Source of the DNA: Beijerinckiaceae bacterium
GTDB lineage: Bacteria; Pseudomonadota; Alphaproteobacteria; Rhizobiales; Beijerinckiaceae
Direction: 5' to 3'
Assembly (NCBI GenBank): GCA_009773635.1
Contig: WSYC01000006.1
Coordinates: 111,688 to 175,687 of the forward strand
Length of the DNA: 64,000 nucleotides
How positions within the stretch are numbered: position 1 is the stretch's first letter; each line of letters begins with the position of its first letter. This document shows, piece after piece, positions 54,794-64,000 of the stretch. Under the pieces are notes generated by a model. The model searched no databases. It saw nothing but the letters and a program-made list of their open reading frames with translations, and had not been told where the DNA came from. Made by a program: the position numbers and the translations under genes.

Positions 54794-56238
54794 TGTTCGG
54801 CTTCGGCATTCTTTCCGGGCTTCTCGTCCTCCCGCTCGTTGGCGCCGCCTTCGTGCTTCTCCAGAAGGGCGATGAAGCCGGCCTGCGCAATGCACGCTGG
54901 GGTGCGTTCTGGGCGACGATCGTCACGTTTTTGCTCAGCCTTGTGGCATTGGCGCGTTTCGAGAACGCGAAATCCGGTTTCCAGCTCGTCGAGCGGATGG
55001 CCTGGCTCGGTGACACCATCGTCTACCAGCTTGGCGTCGACGGCATCGCGATGCCCTTCGTCATCCTGACAACGTTCCTGATGCCCTTCTGCATCGCGGC
55101 CTCGTTCTTCTCGATCAGGGATCGCGCCAAGGAATATTACGCGCTGTTCTTGGCTCTCGAAACGCTGATGATCGGCGTCTTCACCTCGCTCGATCTCGTG
55201 CTGTTCTACGTGTTCTTCGAGGCCGGGCTGATCCCGATGTTCCTGATCATCGGCATCTGGGGTGGCGCGCGGCGCATCTACGCGAGCTTCAAGTTCTTCC
55301 TCTACACGCTCTTAGGCTCGGTGCTGATGCTGCTCGCGATCATGGCGATGTACTGGACCGTGGGCACGACGGATATCGTCAAGCTCTTGGCGTTCAAGTT
55401 CCCGTCCTCGATGCAATACTGGCTGTGGCTGGCGTTCTTTGCGTCCTTCGCGGTGAAGATGCCGATGTGGCCGGTCCACACCTGGTTGCCGGACGCACAC
55501 GTCGAGGCACCGACAGCGGCTTCGCTGCCGATGTTTCCGGAGGCGAGCGTCTATTTTGCGAACATGGTGTTCGCGCTCTCGGCGATTGCCATCATCTACA
55601 CCTCGCTCGTCGCGATGATGCAGGAGGATATCAAGAAGTTGATCGCCTATTCCTCCGTCGCCCACATGGGCTTCGTGACGATGGGGCTGTTCACGCTGAA
55701 CAGCCAGGGCGTGCAGGGCGCGGTGTTCCAGATGGTCAGCCACGGGCTTGTCTCCGGCGCGCTCTTCCTCTGCGTCGGTATCGTCTATGACCGCATGCAC
55801 ACACGCATGATTTCGGCCTATGGCGGACTCGTGAACCGGATGCCGCTTTATGCGCTGGTGTTCCTGCTGTTCACGATGGCGAACGTTGGCCTGCCGGGCA
55901 CCTCCGGTTTTGTCGGCGAATTCCTGACGCTGCTCGGCTCCTACAAGGCGAACACCTGGGTGGCGTTCTTTGCCACCACGGGCGTGATCTTGTCTGCGGC
56001 CTATGCGCTCTGGCTGTTCGCGCGGGTTGTTTACGGCAAGCTCGAGAAGCATGAGCTCGAAGCCATCCCGGATCTCGATGCCCGCGAACTGGCGCTGCTG
56101 GTGCCTTTGGCGCTGCTCGTCATCTATTACGGCGTTCAGCCGAACGCCATTCTGTCCATGAGCCAGGCCAGCGTCGATGCGCTGCTGGCGGCGATGAAGG
56201 CCGGGCTTGGCGGCAAACTTGCCGTTCTGGCTCAGTAA
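54793..56238 (+). CDS. nuoM: NADH-quinone oxidoreductase subunit M
   Basis: A 481-residue antiporter-like pumping subunit, 14 helices expected. Family motifs are visible: [23 protein letters not shown] with the key glutamate, [30 protein letters not shown] with the key lysine, and [16 protein letters not shown]. Its ATG shares one base with the nuoL stop. Confidence 0.97.
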   Translation: MFGFGILSGLLVLPLVGAAFVLLQKGDEAGLRNARWGAFWATIVTFLLSLVALARFENAKSGFQLVERMAWLGDTIVYQLGVDGIAMPFVILTTFLMPFCIAASFFSIRDRAKEYYALFLALETLMIGVFTSLDLVLFYVFFEAGLIPMFLIIGIWGGARRIYASFKFFLYTLLGSVLMLLAIMAMYWTVGTTDIVKLLAFKFPSSMQYWLWLAFFASFAVKMPMWPVHTWLPDAHVEAPTAASLPMFPEASVYFANMVFALSAIAIIYTSLVAMMQEDIKKLIAYSSVAHMGFVTMGLFTLNSQGVQGAVFQMVSHGLVSGALFLCVGIVYDRMHTRMISAYGGLVNRMPLYALVFLLFTMANVGLPGTSGFVGEFLTLLGSYKANTWVAFFATTGVILSAAYALWLFARVVYGKLEKHELEAIPDLDARELALLVPLALLVIYYGVQPNAILSMSQASVDALLAAMKAGLGGKLAVLAQ

Positions 56239-56249
56239 GGGAAACAATC

Positions 56250-57689
56250 ATGAACCAGATCATTTCCCCCATTCCGGCCTTCGGCCCCGCGCTGCCGGAA
56301 ATCGTGCTCTCGGTCGCCGCCCTCGGGCTGGTGCTGCTCGGCGCCATCAAGGGCGATGGCGCGAAGAAGCTGATCGACATGATCGCCATCGCCGCGCTGG
56401 TGATTGCGGGCTTCATCCTGCTCGAAGGCACCGGCCGGGTCTCGACCTTCAACGATGCCTTCGTCGTCGATGGTTTCGCCCGTGCGATGAAAATCCTGAC
56501 GCTTACCGGCTCCATCGCCGCGATTGTGCTGTCCTCGCGCTTCCTCGTCGAGGAGAAGCTTGCGCGCTTCGAATACACGATCCTCATCCTGCTCGCGACC
56601 GTGGGCATGATGATGATGTGCTCGGCGAATGAGCTGATCTCGCTCTATCTCGGTGTCGAATTGCAGAGCCTTGCGCTCTATGTGGTCGCGGCCTTCCACC
56701 GCGATAACGTGAAATCCTCGGAAGCGGGCCTCAAGTATTTCGTGCTCGGTGCGCTCTCCTCCGGCATGCTGCTCTATGGCATGAGCCTCGTGTACGGCTT
56801 CACCGGTTCGGTGACCTTCCCGACGATCGCCAAGGCGGTGACCGGCGGGCACGGCTCGGGCGTCATGATCGGCCTCGTGTTTATCGTTGCAGGCCTCGCC
56901 TTCAAGATGAGCGTCGTGCCGTTCCACATGTGGACGCCGGACGTTTATGAAGGTTCGCCGACGCCGGTCGCGGCTTTCTTCGCGACAGCGCCGAAGATGG
57001 CGGCGGTCGCCATGACCACCCGCATCCTGATTGATGCCTTCCTCCCGATCATGAAGGACTGGCAGCCGATCATCGCGTTTGCGGCCATCATGTCGATGGT
57101 GCTGGGGGCGTTCGCGGCCATCGGGCAGAACAACATCAAGCGGCTGATGGCCTATTCCTCGATCGGCAACATGGGTTATGCGCTCGTCGGCCTCGCCGCC
57201 GGCACGGTGCAGGGCATCGAGGGCGTCGTGATCTTCATGACGATCTACCTTGCGATGACGCTTGGCGTGTTCGCTGTCATCCTCGCCATGCAGGTAGGGG
57301 GCAAGCGGCTCGAGAGTGTCTCGGATCTCGCCGGCGCGTCGCGCACCAATCCGGGGCTCGCCTTCGTGATGGCGGCGCTGCTGTTCTCGCTGATCGGGAT
57401 TCCGCCGCTCGCCGGGTTCTTCGGCAAGTTCTATGTCTTCGCCGCCGCAATCGAGGCGAAATTGTTCGCGCTCGCGGTGATCGGCATCGTCGCCAGCGTC
57501 GTCTCGGCGTTCTACTATCTCCGCATCATCAAGGTGATGTATTTCGACGCACCGGCCCCGGCCTTCCAGCAGGCGGGGATTGAAATCCGTGGCGTCATGT
57601 GGGCCTCGGCGGCCTTCGTGGTGCTGTTCGTCGTCATCGCCAATCCGATCCGCTCGATGGCGGCAGCCGCTGCCAAGTCGCTGTTCTGA
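56250..57689 (+). CDS. nuoN: NADH-quinone oxidoreductase subunit N
   Basis: A 479-residue antiporter-like pumping subunit and the last nuo gene. Motifs include LISLYLGVELQSLALYVVAAF, SSEAGLKYFVLGALSSGMLLYG, FKMSVVPFHMWTPDVYEGSPTPVAAFFATAPK and IKRLMAYSSIGNMGYALVG. Normal length. birA starts 31 bases later and is probably co-transcribed. Confidence 0.97.
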   Translation: MNQIISPIPAFGPALPEIVLSVAALGLVLLGAIKGDGAKKLIDMIAIAALVIAGFILLEGTGRVSTFNDAFVVDGFARAMKILTLTGSIAAIVLSSRFLVEEKLARFEYTILILLATVGMMMMCSANELISLYLGVELQSLALYVVAAFHRDNVKSSEAGLKYFVLGALSSGMLLYGMSLVYGFTGSVTFPTIAKAVTGGHGSGVMIGLVFIVAGLAFKMSVVPFHMWTPDVYEGSPTPVAAFFATAPKMAAVAMTTRILIDAFLPIMKDWQPIIAFAAIMSMVLGAFAAIGQNNIKRLMAYSSIGNMGYALVGLAAGTVQGIEGVVIFMTIYLAMTLGVFAVILAMQVGGKRLESVSDLAGASRTNPGLAFVMAALLFSLIGIPPLAGFFGKFYVFAAAIEAKLFALAVIGIVASVVSAFYYLRIIKVMYFDAPAPAFQQAGIEIRGVMWASAAFVVLFVVIANPIRSMAAAAAKSLF

Positions 57690-57720
57690 TGCCTCTGCCG
57701 CCTGATCGAACGGAAAGCCG

Positions 57721-58545
57721 GTGACCATTTTTCCTGATCATGCGGCGGATATGGAATTGTCGCAAACGGCAGCCGCTGCCGGGTTCCAGCTTCTGCACGT
57801 CACCCGTGCGGAATCGACCAATGTTGCCGCCTTGCGCGCTGTTGAGGCGGGGGCGGACCGGTTCTGGGTCGTCGCTGACGAGCAGAGCGCGGGGCGGGGG
57901 CGCCATGGCCGCACCTGGCAATCGCCGCCCGGCAATCTCTATGCGAGTGTGGGGCTGAACGCGCCGTGCCCGCCGGCATCAACGCCGTTGCTGGGGTTCG
58001 TCGCGGGGCTGAGCCTTGCCGAGGCGATCCTGGCGCTGGCACCTGATCTTGCCGGCGCGTTGCATCTGAAGTGGCCGAATGACTGCCAGCTTGATGGCGC
58101 GAAGCTCGCCGGCATCCTGCTCGAAGGCACGAGCCTTCCGGGCGGGAAAACCGGCGTCGCGGTTGGCATCGGCGTCAACATCGCGCATTTCCCCGAGGGG
58201 CTCGACCAGCGCGCGACCGCGCTGGCGCTGCACGTGGATGGGATCGATCCTGCTTCATTGTTCGAGGCGCTTTCGACCCGCATTGCGGCCAATCTGGCGC
58301 TGTTTGGCGCAGGTGACGGGTTCGCCGCCATCCGCGAGGGCTGGCTGCGCCATGCCTTGCCCTTGGGAACCAGATTGCGCGTTCGCCTGCCGTCGGGCGA
58401 GCGCCACGGAGCCTTTGCCGGGCTCGACGAGACGGGGCATCTCCTGCTTGAAACCAACGGCGTCACGGAGACGGTCATGGTCGGGGATGTTTTCCCCGTC
58501 ACGGACGTGCTTTCGCCCGAAGCCGCATTGAGGACCGTTGGATGA
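57721..58545 (+). CDS. birA: Biotin-[acetyl-CoA-carboxylase] ligase
   Basis: A 274-residue biotin protein ligase that joins biotin to carboxylases. Motifs: ESTNVAALRAVEAG, the biotin loop GRGRHGRTWQSPPGNLYAS, LKWPNDCQLDGAKLAGILLEG, and GIGVNIAHFP. It lacks the N-terminal DNA-binding domain of E. coli BirA, so it is a ligase only (group I). The GTG start is the simplest; an ATG ten codons in is possible. The stop overlaps rnj by ATGA. The link nuoN-birA-rnj is common in this order. Confidence 0.94.
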   Translation: MTIFPDHAADMELSQTAAAAGFQLLHVTRAESTNVAALRAVEAGADRFWVVADEQSAGRGRHGRTWQSPPGNLYASVGLNAPCPPASTPLLGFVAGLSLAEAILALAPDLAGALHLKWPNDCQLDGAKLAGILLEGTSLPGGKTGVAVGIGVNIAHFPEGLDQRATALALHVDGIDPASLFEALSTRIAANLALFGAGDGFAAIREGWLRHALPLGTRLRVRLPSGERHGAFAGLDETGHLLLETNGVTETVMVGDVFPVTDVLSPEAALRTVG

Positions 58546-60218
58546 AAGCCCAGAACCAGACAGACAATCTCGTTTTCGCTGCCCTCGGGGGCCTGGGCGA
58601 AATCGGGATGAACATGGCGCTTTACGGCGTCGGCACCACCAGGAAACGGCAATGGCTGATGGTCGATTGCGGCGTTGCCTTCGCGGGCGAGGATCTTCCG
58701 GGCGTCGATCTCATTTTCCCGGACCCCGGCTTCATCGTCGCGGAACGCAAGAACCTTCTGGGTATCATCATCACGCATGCACATGAGGATCATTTCGGGG
58801 CGCTGGCGGATTTGTGGCCGCGCCTTGGCGCGCCGGTCTACATGACGCCGTTTTCCGCGAACCTGCTGGAAGCACGGAGGTTGTCCGAGCCGGGCGCGCC
58901 GCGCATTCCGGTGCGCGGTATTTCCCAAGCGAGCCGCTTCACGCTCGGGCCCTTTGATATCGAGACCATTCCGGTCGCGCATTCGATCCCGGAGTCGATG
59001 GCACTCGCCATCCGCACCGCGCATGGCACCGTGCTGCATACCGGCGACTGGAAGATCGACGAGACGCCGATTGTCGGCCTGCCGACGGATGGCAATCGCC
59101 TGAAGGAAATCGGCGACGAGGGCGTGCTCGCGCTCGTCTGCGACAGTACCAACGTGACGCGCGAGGGCATTTCGCCTTCCGAAACCGAGGTGCGCGAAAG
59201 CCTGCGCCAGCTCATCCTGAGTGCGAAGGGCAGGGTGGCGGTGACGACCTTCGCCTCGAACGTCGCCCGCATCCGCTCGGTGGCGGAAGCGGCGGCGGAG
59301 GCGGGCCGCGAAGTGATCCTCGTCGGGCGCGCGATGGACCGGGTGAAGGATGTCGCGGCCGAACTCGGCATGCTCGACGGCATCGCGTCCTTCCGTTCTG
59401 CTGACCGCTTCAAGACGCTGGCGCGCGACAAATGCGTGCTGCTGCTCACCGGCAGCCAGGGCGAGCAGCGCGCGGCGTTGGCGCGGGTCGCGGAAGGCGA
59501 GCACCCGGAGGTGACGCTCGCTGCCGGTGATACCGTGGTGTTTTCCTCGCGCACCATTCCCGGCAACGAGAAGGGCGTCGGCAAGATCGTCAACAGCCTT
59601 GCCAAAATGGGCGTTGAGATCATCACCGATCGCGATGCGCTGGTGCATGTCTCCGGCCATCCGCGCAAGGAAGAGCTGCGCCGCATGTACGAGTGGATCC
59701 GCCCGCAGATCGCGATCCCCGCGCATGGCGAGGCGCTGCATCTTACGCTGCACCGCGAATTCGCGAAGGCGATGGGCGTGAAGGAGGTCATCCGCGCCTT
59801 CAACGGCGACCTTGTCAGCCTCGCGCCCGGTGAGGCCGCAATCATCAATCAGGTGCCGAACGGCCGGCTCGTCAAGGACGGCAACTTCATCATCCCCGCT
59901 GCGGATGCGGCGATCACAGAGCGGCGCAAGCTGAGCTTCGGCGGCCTCGTCACCATCGCACTGGGGCTCGATGATCGCGGTGTGATCGTCACCGATATCG
60001 GCGTTGAAATCGTCGGCTTGCCGAAGGAGGACGACGAGGGCGAGCCGATGGTCGAGCATATCCGCGATATCGTGGATGAAGTGTTCTCGTCGCTGCCCAA
60101 GGCCAAGCGGCGTGACCCGGAGGCGTTGCGGATCGCGATCGAGCGCGGCGTGCGCGCGGGGGTTTCGGAAATCTGGGGCAAGAAGCCGGTGACCAAGGTC
60201 TTCGTGCTCGAGGTCTGA
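58542..60218 (+). CDS. rnj: Ribonuclease J
   Basis: A 558-residue metallo-beta-lactamase / beta-CASP RNase that matures and degrades RNA by 5'-exo and endo cleavage. Metal ligands are visible in THAHEDHFGAL (His79, His81, Asp83, His84), followed by VAHSIPESMA, LHTGDWKIDETP, CDSTNV, GSQGEQRAAL and VHVSGHPRKEEL. Length and motif order are standard. It is coupled to birA by a 4-base overlap. Confidence 0.96.
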   Translation: MKAQNQTDNLVFAALGGLGEIGMNMALYGVGTTRKRQWLMVDCGVAFAGEDLPGVDLIFPDPGFIVAERKNLLGIIITHAHEDHFGALADLWPRLGAPVYMTPFSANLLEARRLSEPGAPRIPVRGISQASRFTLGPFDIETIPVAHSIPESMALAIRTAHGTVLHTGDWKIDETPIVGLPTDGNRLKEIGDEGVLALVCDSTNVTREGISPSETEVRESLRQLILSAKGRVAVTTFASNVARIRSVAEAAAEAGREVILVGRAMDRVKDVAAELGMLDGIASFRSADRFKTLARDKCVLLLTGSQGEQRAALARVAEGEHPEVTLAAGDTVVFSSRTIPGNEKGVGKIVNSLAKMGVEIITDRDALVHVSGHPRKEELRRMYEWIRPQIAIPAHGEALHLTLHREFAKAMGVKEVIRAFNGDLVSLAPGEAAIINQVPNGRLVKDGNFIIPAADAAITERRKLSFGGLVTIALGLDDRGVIVTDIGVEIVGLPKEDDEGEPMVEHIRDIVDEVFSSLPKAKRRDPEALRIAIERGVRAGVSEIWGKKPVTKVFVLEV

Positions 60219-60240
60219 TTCAGCATCGGGGGAGTTCAGG

Positions 60241-60651
60241 ATGATCGGAAGGCTCAACCACGTCGCCATCGCGGTGAAGGATATCGCCAGCGCTTCCGCG
60301 CTCTACAGCGATACGCTGGGGGCGAAGGTGTCGCCGGTGCAGGACCTGCCGGAGCACGGCGTGCGGGTGGTGTTCGTTGAACTGCCGAACACCAAGATCG
60401 AGTTTCTCGAACCGCTTGGTGCGGCATCCCCGATCGCCAAGTTTCTGGAGAAGAACCCGGATGGCGGCATGCACCACATCTGCTATGAAGTCAGCGATAT
60501 CCGCGCGGCGCGGGACAGGCTGGTCGCGGCGGGTGCGCGCGTGCTGGGCGATGGCGAGCCGAAAATCGGCGCGCATGGCAACCCGGTGCTGTTCCTGCAC
60601 CCGAAGGATTTCTTGGGCACGCTGACGGAGCTTGAGGAAGTCCCCGCCTGA
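60241..60651 (+). CDS. mce: Methylmalonyl-CoA epimerase
   Basis: A 136-residue enzyme of the VOC fold that interconverts the two methylmalonyl-CoA epimers in propionyl-CoA breakdown. It has LNHVAIAVKDIASASALY with the metal-binding histidine, IEFLEPLG, GGMHHICYEVSDI with the second histidine, and GNPVLFLHPKDFLGTLTELEE at the end with the active-site glutamates. Length is normal. It follows rnj by 22 bases. Confidence 0.94.
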   Translation: MIGRLNHVAIAVKDIASASALYSDTLGAKVSPVQDLPEHGVRVVFVELPNTKIEFLEPLGAASPIAKFLEKNPDGGMHHICYEVSDIRAARDRLVAAGARVLGDGEPKIGAHGNPVLFLHPKDFLGTLTELEEVPA

Positions 60652-60690
60652 GGGGTCGCAGCGGCTGGATAACGGAAGAGGGCAGGCACG

Positions 60691-60918
60691 ATGAGCATCG
60701 GCAGTTCGGTTGCGATCTTTTTCGTCATCTGGTGGACGACGCTGTTCGCGGTGTTGCCGCTCGGCGTGCGTTCGCAGCTTGAGGCCGGTGACGTCTCGCC
60801 TGGCTCGGACCCTGGTGCGCCGGCGAAGACCCGGTTTCTCAGGATTGTGCTGATCAACACCGTCGTAGCGATTGTGTGTTTCGTGATTTTCCAGCAGTTC
60901 CTGCTGCCATTGATCTGA
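60691..60918 (+). CDS. DUF1467 family membrane protein
   Basis: A 75-residue protein with two transmembrane helices (residues 8-28 and 50-73) and the loop RSQLEAGDVSPGSDPGAPAKTRFLRI, typical of DUF1467. In alphaproteobacteria this gene sits between mce and proS with high regularity; its function is unknown. Terminators follow. Confidence 0.88.
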   Translation: MSIGSSVAIFFVIWWTTLFAVLPLGVRSQLEAGDVSPGSDPGAPAKTRFLRIVLINTVVAIVCFVIFQQFLLPLI

Positions 60919-60958
60919 GAACAGCGAATCTATCTTTTCCGTCGTGCGAGACTGCAAA

Positions 60959-60976
60959 GCAGAGCCTCGACTCTGC
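60959..60976. repeat. First of two hairpin units GCAGAGCCTCGRCTCTGC
   Basis: An 18-base hairpin unit with GCAGAG/CTCTGC arms. A near-identical unit (one base different) occurs at 61001-61018 within the terminator. The duplication gives two successive stem-loops past the DUF1467 gene. Confidence 0.7.
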
Positions 60977-60997
60977 CAATAGAGTCGCGAAAAAGAA

Positions 60998-61040
60998 AAA
61001 GCAGAGCCTCGGCTCTGCTTTGAAATTTTGCTTTTTCATT
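60998..61040 (+). terminator. Rho-independent terminator after the DUF1467 gene
   Basis: AAAGCAGAGCC and GGCTCTGCTTT form an 11-bp perfect stem with a two-base nominal loop, followed by GAAATTTTGCTTTTTC. It probably ends the long nuo-birA-rnj-mce transcript. Confidence 0.8.
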
Positions 61041-61418
61041 TTTGGACGGCCGGACGACGCGTCTTTTGGGGCATCATCCTGAGGGGTATGTTCTGATTGC
61101 TTATCCTGCCACCTTGATGGTGACCCGGAACCCCGCCTGACGCGACAACCCTTAGAGACTCAAAAAGCTTGAGTCTTCATGCGCTGCAACATTCCTGTTT
61201 TAGAATGTGACCGTCTTTGCGCCGCCCCACGTTCCGCGTTCCGGATGCCCATGGCACCGGCATGCGAGAGGCTTCACAGGCCATTTTACCGCATTTGCAA
61301 GCCGGTCGAAGTATGACAGAAGCTGAATCGGGCAGGCGAGGCCAACAGAGGATGTCAGGCCTTGCTTTTGCCGCTATGCCATCGGACTTGCTGACCGTTC
61401 GCCTTTTTCGGAGCCACC
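61041..61418. other. Upstream region of proS
   Basis: A 378-base gap. It holds a perfect 8-bp inverted repeat AGACTCAA / TTGAGTCT with a 5-base centre at 61156-61176, without a T run, so more like an operator or RNA leader hairpin than a terminator. A short frame from 61217 overlaps proS and is rejected. No promoter is called with confidence. Confidence 0.5.
61156..61176. promoter_or_regulatory. Perfect inverted repeat upstream of proS
   Basis: AGACTCAA, AAAGC, TTGAGTCT: a perfect 8-bp dyad about 240 bases before proS. It could be an operator for a dimeric regulator or a leader hairpin. No known consensus is recognised. Confidence 0.4.
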
Positions 61419-62741
61419 ATGCGTCTTTCCCGTTTTTTCCTGCCCACCTTGCGCGAAACGCCCAAGGAGGCCGAAATCGTCTCGCATCGCCTTGCGCTCC
61501 GGGCAGGGCTGATCCGGCAGGAATCAGCAGGGATTTACGCCTGGCTGCCGCTGGGCTTGCGCGTTCTCAACAAGATCTGCGCCATCATCCGCGAGGAGCA
61601 GAACCGCTCCGGCGCGGTCGAATTGCTGATGCCGACGATCCAGTCCGCCGATCTCTGGCGCGAATCGGGCCGTTATGACGCCTATGGCAAGGAGATGCTG
61701 CGCATCACTGACCGCCACGAGCGCGAGATGCTGTTCGGGCCGACGAACGAGGAAATGATCACCGAAATTTTCCGCGGCTCTGTGCGCTCCTACAAGAGCC
61801 TGCCGCTGAACCTCTATCACCTCCAGTGGAAATTTCGCGACGAAGTGCGCCCGCGCTTCGGCACCATGCGTTCGCGCGAATTCCTGATGAAGGACGCCTA
61901 TTCCTTCGATCTCGATCAGGCCGGCGCTGTTCATGCCTACAACCGCATGTTCGTGGCTTACTTGCGCACCTTCGAGCGCATGGGTCTCAAATCGATCCCG
62001 ATGCGTGCCGATACCGGCCCGATCGGCGGCGATCTCAGCCATGAATTCATCATCCTCGCCTCAACCGGCGAGAGCGGCGTCTTCTGCCACAAGGATTATC
62101 TCGATTTTCACGTGCCGGGCCCGGAGACGGATTTCGACTCGGTCGAGGATCTCGCCGCGATCGTTGCGAAATGGACGTCGCTCTACGCCGCGACCGAGGA
62201 TATGCACGATGAGAAAGCTTTTTCGGCGGTGCCCGAGGCGGCGCGTGTTTCCGCGCGCGGCATTGAAGTCGGGCATATCTTCTATTTCGGCACCAAGTAT
62301 TCCGAACCGATGAAGGCGGTTGTCGCCGGGCCGGATGGCAAGGATGTGCCGGTGCATATGGGCTCCTACGGCATCGGCCCGAGCCGGCTCGTGCCTGCGG
62401 TCATCGAGGCGAGCCATGACGAGGCCGGCATCATCTGGCCGGATGCGATTGCACCGTTCGATGTCGCGATCCTCAATCTCAAGCCGGGCGACAGCGCGAC
62501 CGATCGTGTTTCCGGCGAACTCGAAGCCGCGCTTGCGGCGCGCGGGCTCGAAGCGCTGGTCGATGACACCGATGACCGGCCGGGCGGAAAATTCGCGACC
62601 GCCGATCTCATCGGGCTGCCGTGGCAGATCATCGTCGGCCCGAAGGGGCTTGGCGAGGGCAAGGTCGAGCTGAAGCGTCGCGCCACGGGCGAGCGCGTCA
62701 CGCTCTCGCCGGCGGATGCCGTCGCACGGATCGCCGGGTGA
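61419..62741 (+). CDS. proS: Prolyl-tRNA synthetase (short alphaproteobacterial form)
   Basis: A 440-residue class II synthetase that charges tRNA-Pro. Motifs: [75 protein letters not shown] (motif 2), [19 protein letters not shown] (motif 3), and the anticodon-binding C-terminal domain. The inserted editing domain of long bacterial ProS (about 570 residues) is absent, as is typical for alphaproteobacteria. Start at ATG 61419, after CGGAG. Confidence 0.96.
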   Translation: MRLSRFFLPTLRETPKEAEIVSHRLALRAGLIRQESAGIYAWLPLGLRVLNKICAIIREEQNRSGAVELLMPTIQSADLWRESGRYDAYGKEMLRITDRHEREMLFGPTNEEMITEIFRGSVRSYKSLPLNLYHLQWKFRDEVRPRFGTMRSREFLMKDAYSFDLDQAGAVHAYNRMFVAYLRTFERMGLKSIPMRADTGPIGGDLSHEFIILASTGESGVFCHKDYLDFHVPGPETDFDSVEDLAAIVAKWTSLYAATEDMHDEKAFSAVPEAARVSARGIEVGHIFYFGTKYSEPMKAVVAGPDGKDVPVHMGSYGIGPSRLVPAVIEASHDEAGIIWPDAIAPFDVAILNLKPGDSATDRVSGELEAALAARGLEALVDDTDDRPGGKFATADLIGLPWQIIVGPKGLGEGKVELKRRATGERVTLSPADAVARIAG

Positions 62742-62751
62742 GGCGGAAATC

Positions 62752-64000
62752 GTGAACATCAAATCCCTGTTTTCCTCCTTCGAGTGGACGGTGGCATGGC
62801 GCTACCTGCGTGCGCGCCGCCGTGACGGTTTCATCTCGGTGATCGCCGGGTTTTCCTTCCTCGGCATCATGCTGGGGGTGGCGACGCTGATCGTCGTGAT
62901 GGCCGTGATGAACGGCTTCCGGCAGGAGTTGATGGGCAAGATCCTTGGGGTCAATGGCCACGCCTTCATCCAGCCCTACGGCGATGGGTTGAAGGAGTAC
63001 GAGTCGATCGCCGCACGGGTGAGCCGGGTAAAGGGCGTCACGCTGGCTGCGCCGATCATCGAGGGGCAGGTGCTGACGGCCTCGCAAACCGCGACCTCCG
63101 GCGCGCTGGTGCGCGGGGTGCGCGAGACGGACCTCAAGCAGTTCAAATCGGTCGCCAAGAACATCTCGGACGGCACCCTTGACGGGTTCGACGGCTCGGA
63201 AAAGATCGCGATCGGCCGGAGGCTGGCGGGGTATCTCGGCGTCGGTGTCGGCGACAAGATCAAGCTGCTCTCGCCCAAGGGGCCGTCGACGCCGTTTGGC
63301 TCGGCCCCGCGGCAGAAATCCTACGAGGTGGCGGCGCTGTTCGAGGTCGGCATGAGCGAGTTCGATGCGAGCTTCGTCTTCATGCCGCTCGCCGAGGCAC
63401 AGCTCTATTTCGATCAGGAAGGCCAGGTCGCGATGATCGAGGTTTTCGTCGAGAACGCCGACAAGATGGATGATTACGCCCCGCTGATCCGCGAGGCCGT
63501 GGGCAAGCCGCACGGGCTCACCGACTGGCGCTTCCGCAACCGCACCTTCTTCGGTGCGCTGGAAGTGGAACGCAACGTGATGTTCCTTATCCTGACGATG
63601 ATCGTGTTGGTTGCCGCCCTCAACATCATCTCCGGCCTCACCATGCTGGTGAAGGACAAGGCGCGCGGCATCGCCATTCTGCGGACCATGGGTGCGACGC
63701 GCGGCTCGGTTCTCGCGATTTTCGTGATGACCGGAGCGGCGATCGGCGTCGGCGGCACGCTGTTCGGCTTCCTCCTTGGCCTCCTGATCGCGGCGAATGT
63801 CGAAAGCCTCCGGCAGGTAGTTTCCTACCTCTCCGGGGCGCAGATATTTCCGCCGGAGCTTTATTTCCTCTCGAAGCTGCCGGCGGACGTGCGCCCCTCG
63901 GAAGTCGTGGTGATCGTCGTGATGGCGCTGGTGCTCTCGCTGCTGGCGACGCTCTATCCGGCGTGGCGCGCAGCCAGGCTCGACCCCGTCGAAGCCTTGC
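62752..64000 (+). CDS. lolC: LolC/LolE lipoprotein-releasing permease, cut by the window end
   Basis: The first 416 codons of the membrane subunit of the LolCDE system, which releases lipoproteins from the inner membrane to LolA. It has the start FEWTVAWRYLRARRRDGFISVIAGFSFLGI with TM1, the periplasmic MacB-like domain, then MIVLVAALNIISGLTMLVKDKARGIAILRTMGATRGSVLAIF and a last helix before PAWRAARLDPVEAL. Only a few residues are missing. The start is a GTG 10 bases after proS. lolD is expected next. It matches the local supply of lipoproteins only by coincidence. Confidence 0.93.
   Translation, partial: MNIKSLFSSFEWTVAWRYLRARRRDGFISVIAGFSFLGIMLGVATLIVVMAVMNGFRQELMGKILGVNGHAFIQPYGDGLKEYESIAARVSRVKGVTLAAPIIEGQVLTASQTATSGALVRGVRETDLKQFKSVAKNISDGTLDGFDGSEKIAIGRRLAGYLGVGVGDKIKLLSPKGPSTPFGSAPRQKSYEVAALFEVGMSEFDASFVFMPLAEAQLYFDQEGQVAMIEVFVENADKMDDYAPLIREAVGKPHGLTDWRFRNRTFFGALEVERNVMFLILTMIVLVAALNIISGLTMLVKDKARGIAILRTMGATRGSVLAIFVMTGAAIGVGGTLFGFLLGLLIAANVESLRQVVSYLSGAQIFPPELYFLSKLPADVRPSEVVVIVVMALVLSLLATLYPAWRAARLDPVEAL

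Overview
The window is a high-GC alphaproteobacterial chromosome segment, most likely from Hyphomicrobiales (Rhizobiales). The evidence is the gene order (tig-clpP-clpX-lon; a full nuoA-N operon followed by birA, rnj, mce, a DUF1467 gene, proS and lolC; glnB-glnA), a short ProS without an inserted editing domain, and intergenic palindromic repeats of a kind I associate with Bradyrhizobium-like genomes. I cannot name the genus. Most of the window is core genome, densely coded, with many 4-bp ATGA or GTGA start/stop overlaps.

Layout. 1-6.9 kb: SUF iron-sulfur assembly genes (sufC, sufD, a YIP1 membrane protein, sufS, a DUF59 factor, then sufA after an opposing acetyltransferase gene) and a TfoX-like gene. 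7-18 kb: an RhlE helicase, a Spy-like periplasmic protein, a chemotaxis receptor, parE, an EEP-family phosphoesterase/nuclease, a PhoX-like phosphatase and small genes. 18-21.7 kb: glnA, glnB and a cupredoxin-fold protein that has lost its copper ligands. 22-30 kb: tRNA-Leu and protein quality control (trigger factor, ClpP, ClpX, Lon), with a BenE transporter. 30-38 kb: accessory genes, including two exported ClpP-like proteins, a Ser/Thr kinase fused to a universal stress domain and paired with a phosphoesterase, tRNA-Val and tRNA-Asp. 38.2-57.7 kb: the complex I operon. 57.7-64 kb: birA, rnj, mce, DUF1467, proS and the start of lolC.

The most unusual region is the nuo operon. All 14 nuo genes are present and look intact, but at least eight non-nuo genes sit between them in the same orientation, mostly joined by start/stop overlaps. 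Between nuoC and nuoD lie two low-GC small membrane-protein genes separated by a 31-codon ORF. That ORF looks like a chimera of the nuoD start and the nuoC end, which suggests an unequal tandem duplication. Between nuoF and nuoG lie a DPPY-motif DNA methyltransferase and an overlapping PD-(D/E)XK-like nuclease, which look like a compact restriction-modification pair, followed by a lipoprotein and a zinc-ribbon methyltransferase. Another lipoprotein lies between nuoE and nuoF, and a small membrane protein between nuoH and nuoI. The operon appears to have served as a landing site for accessory genes that are co-transcribed with an essential respiratory complex.

A second notable feature is a 44-bp palindromic repeat inserted in frame in the kinase gene, between its catalytic loop and its DFG motif. 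All calls rest on reading the sequence and knowledge of protein families; no database search was run.
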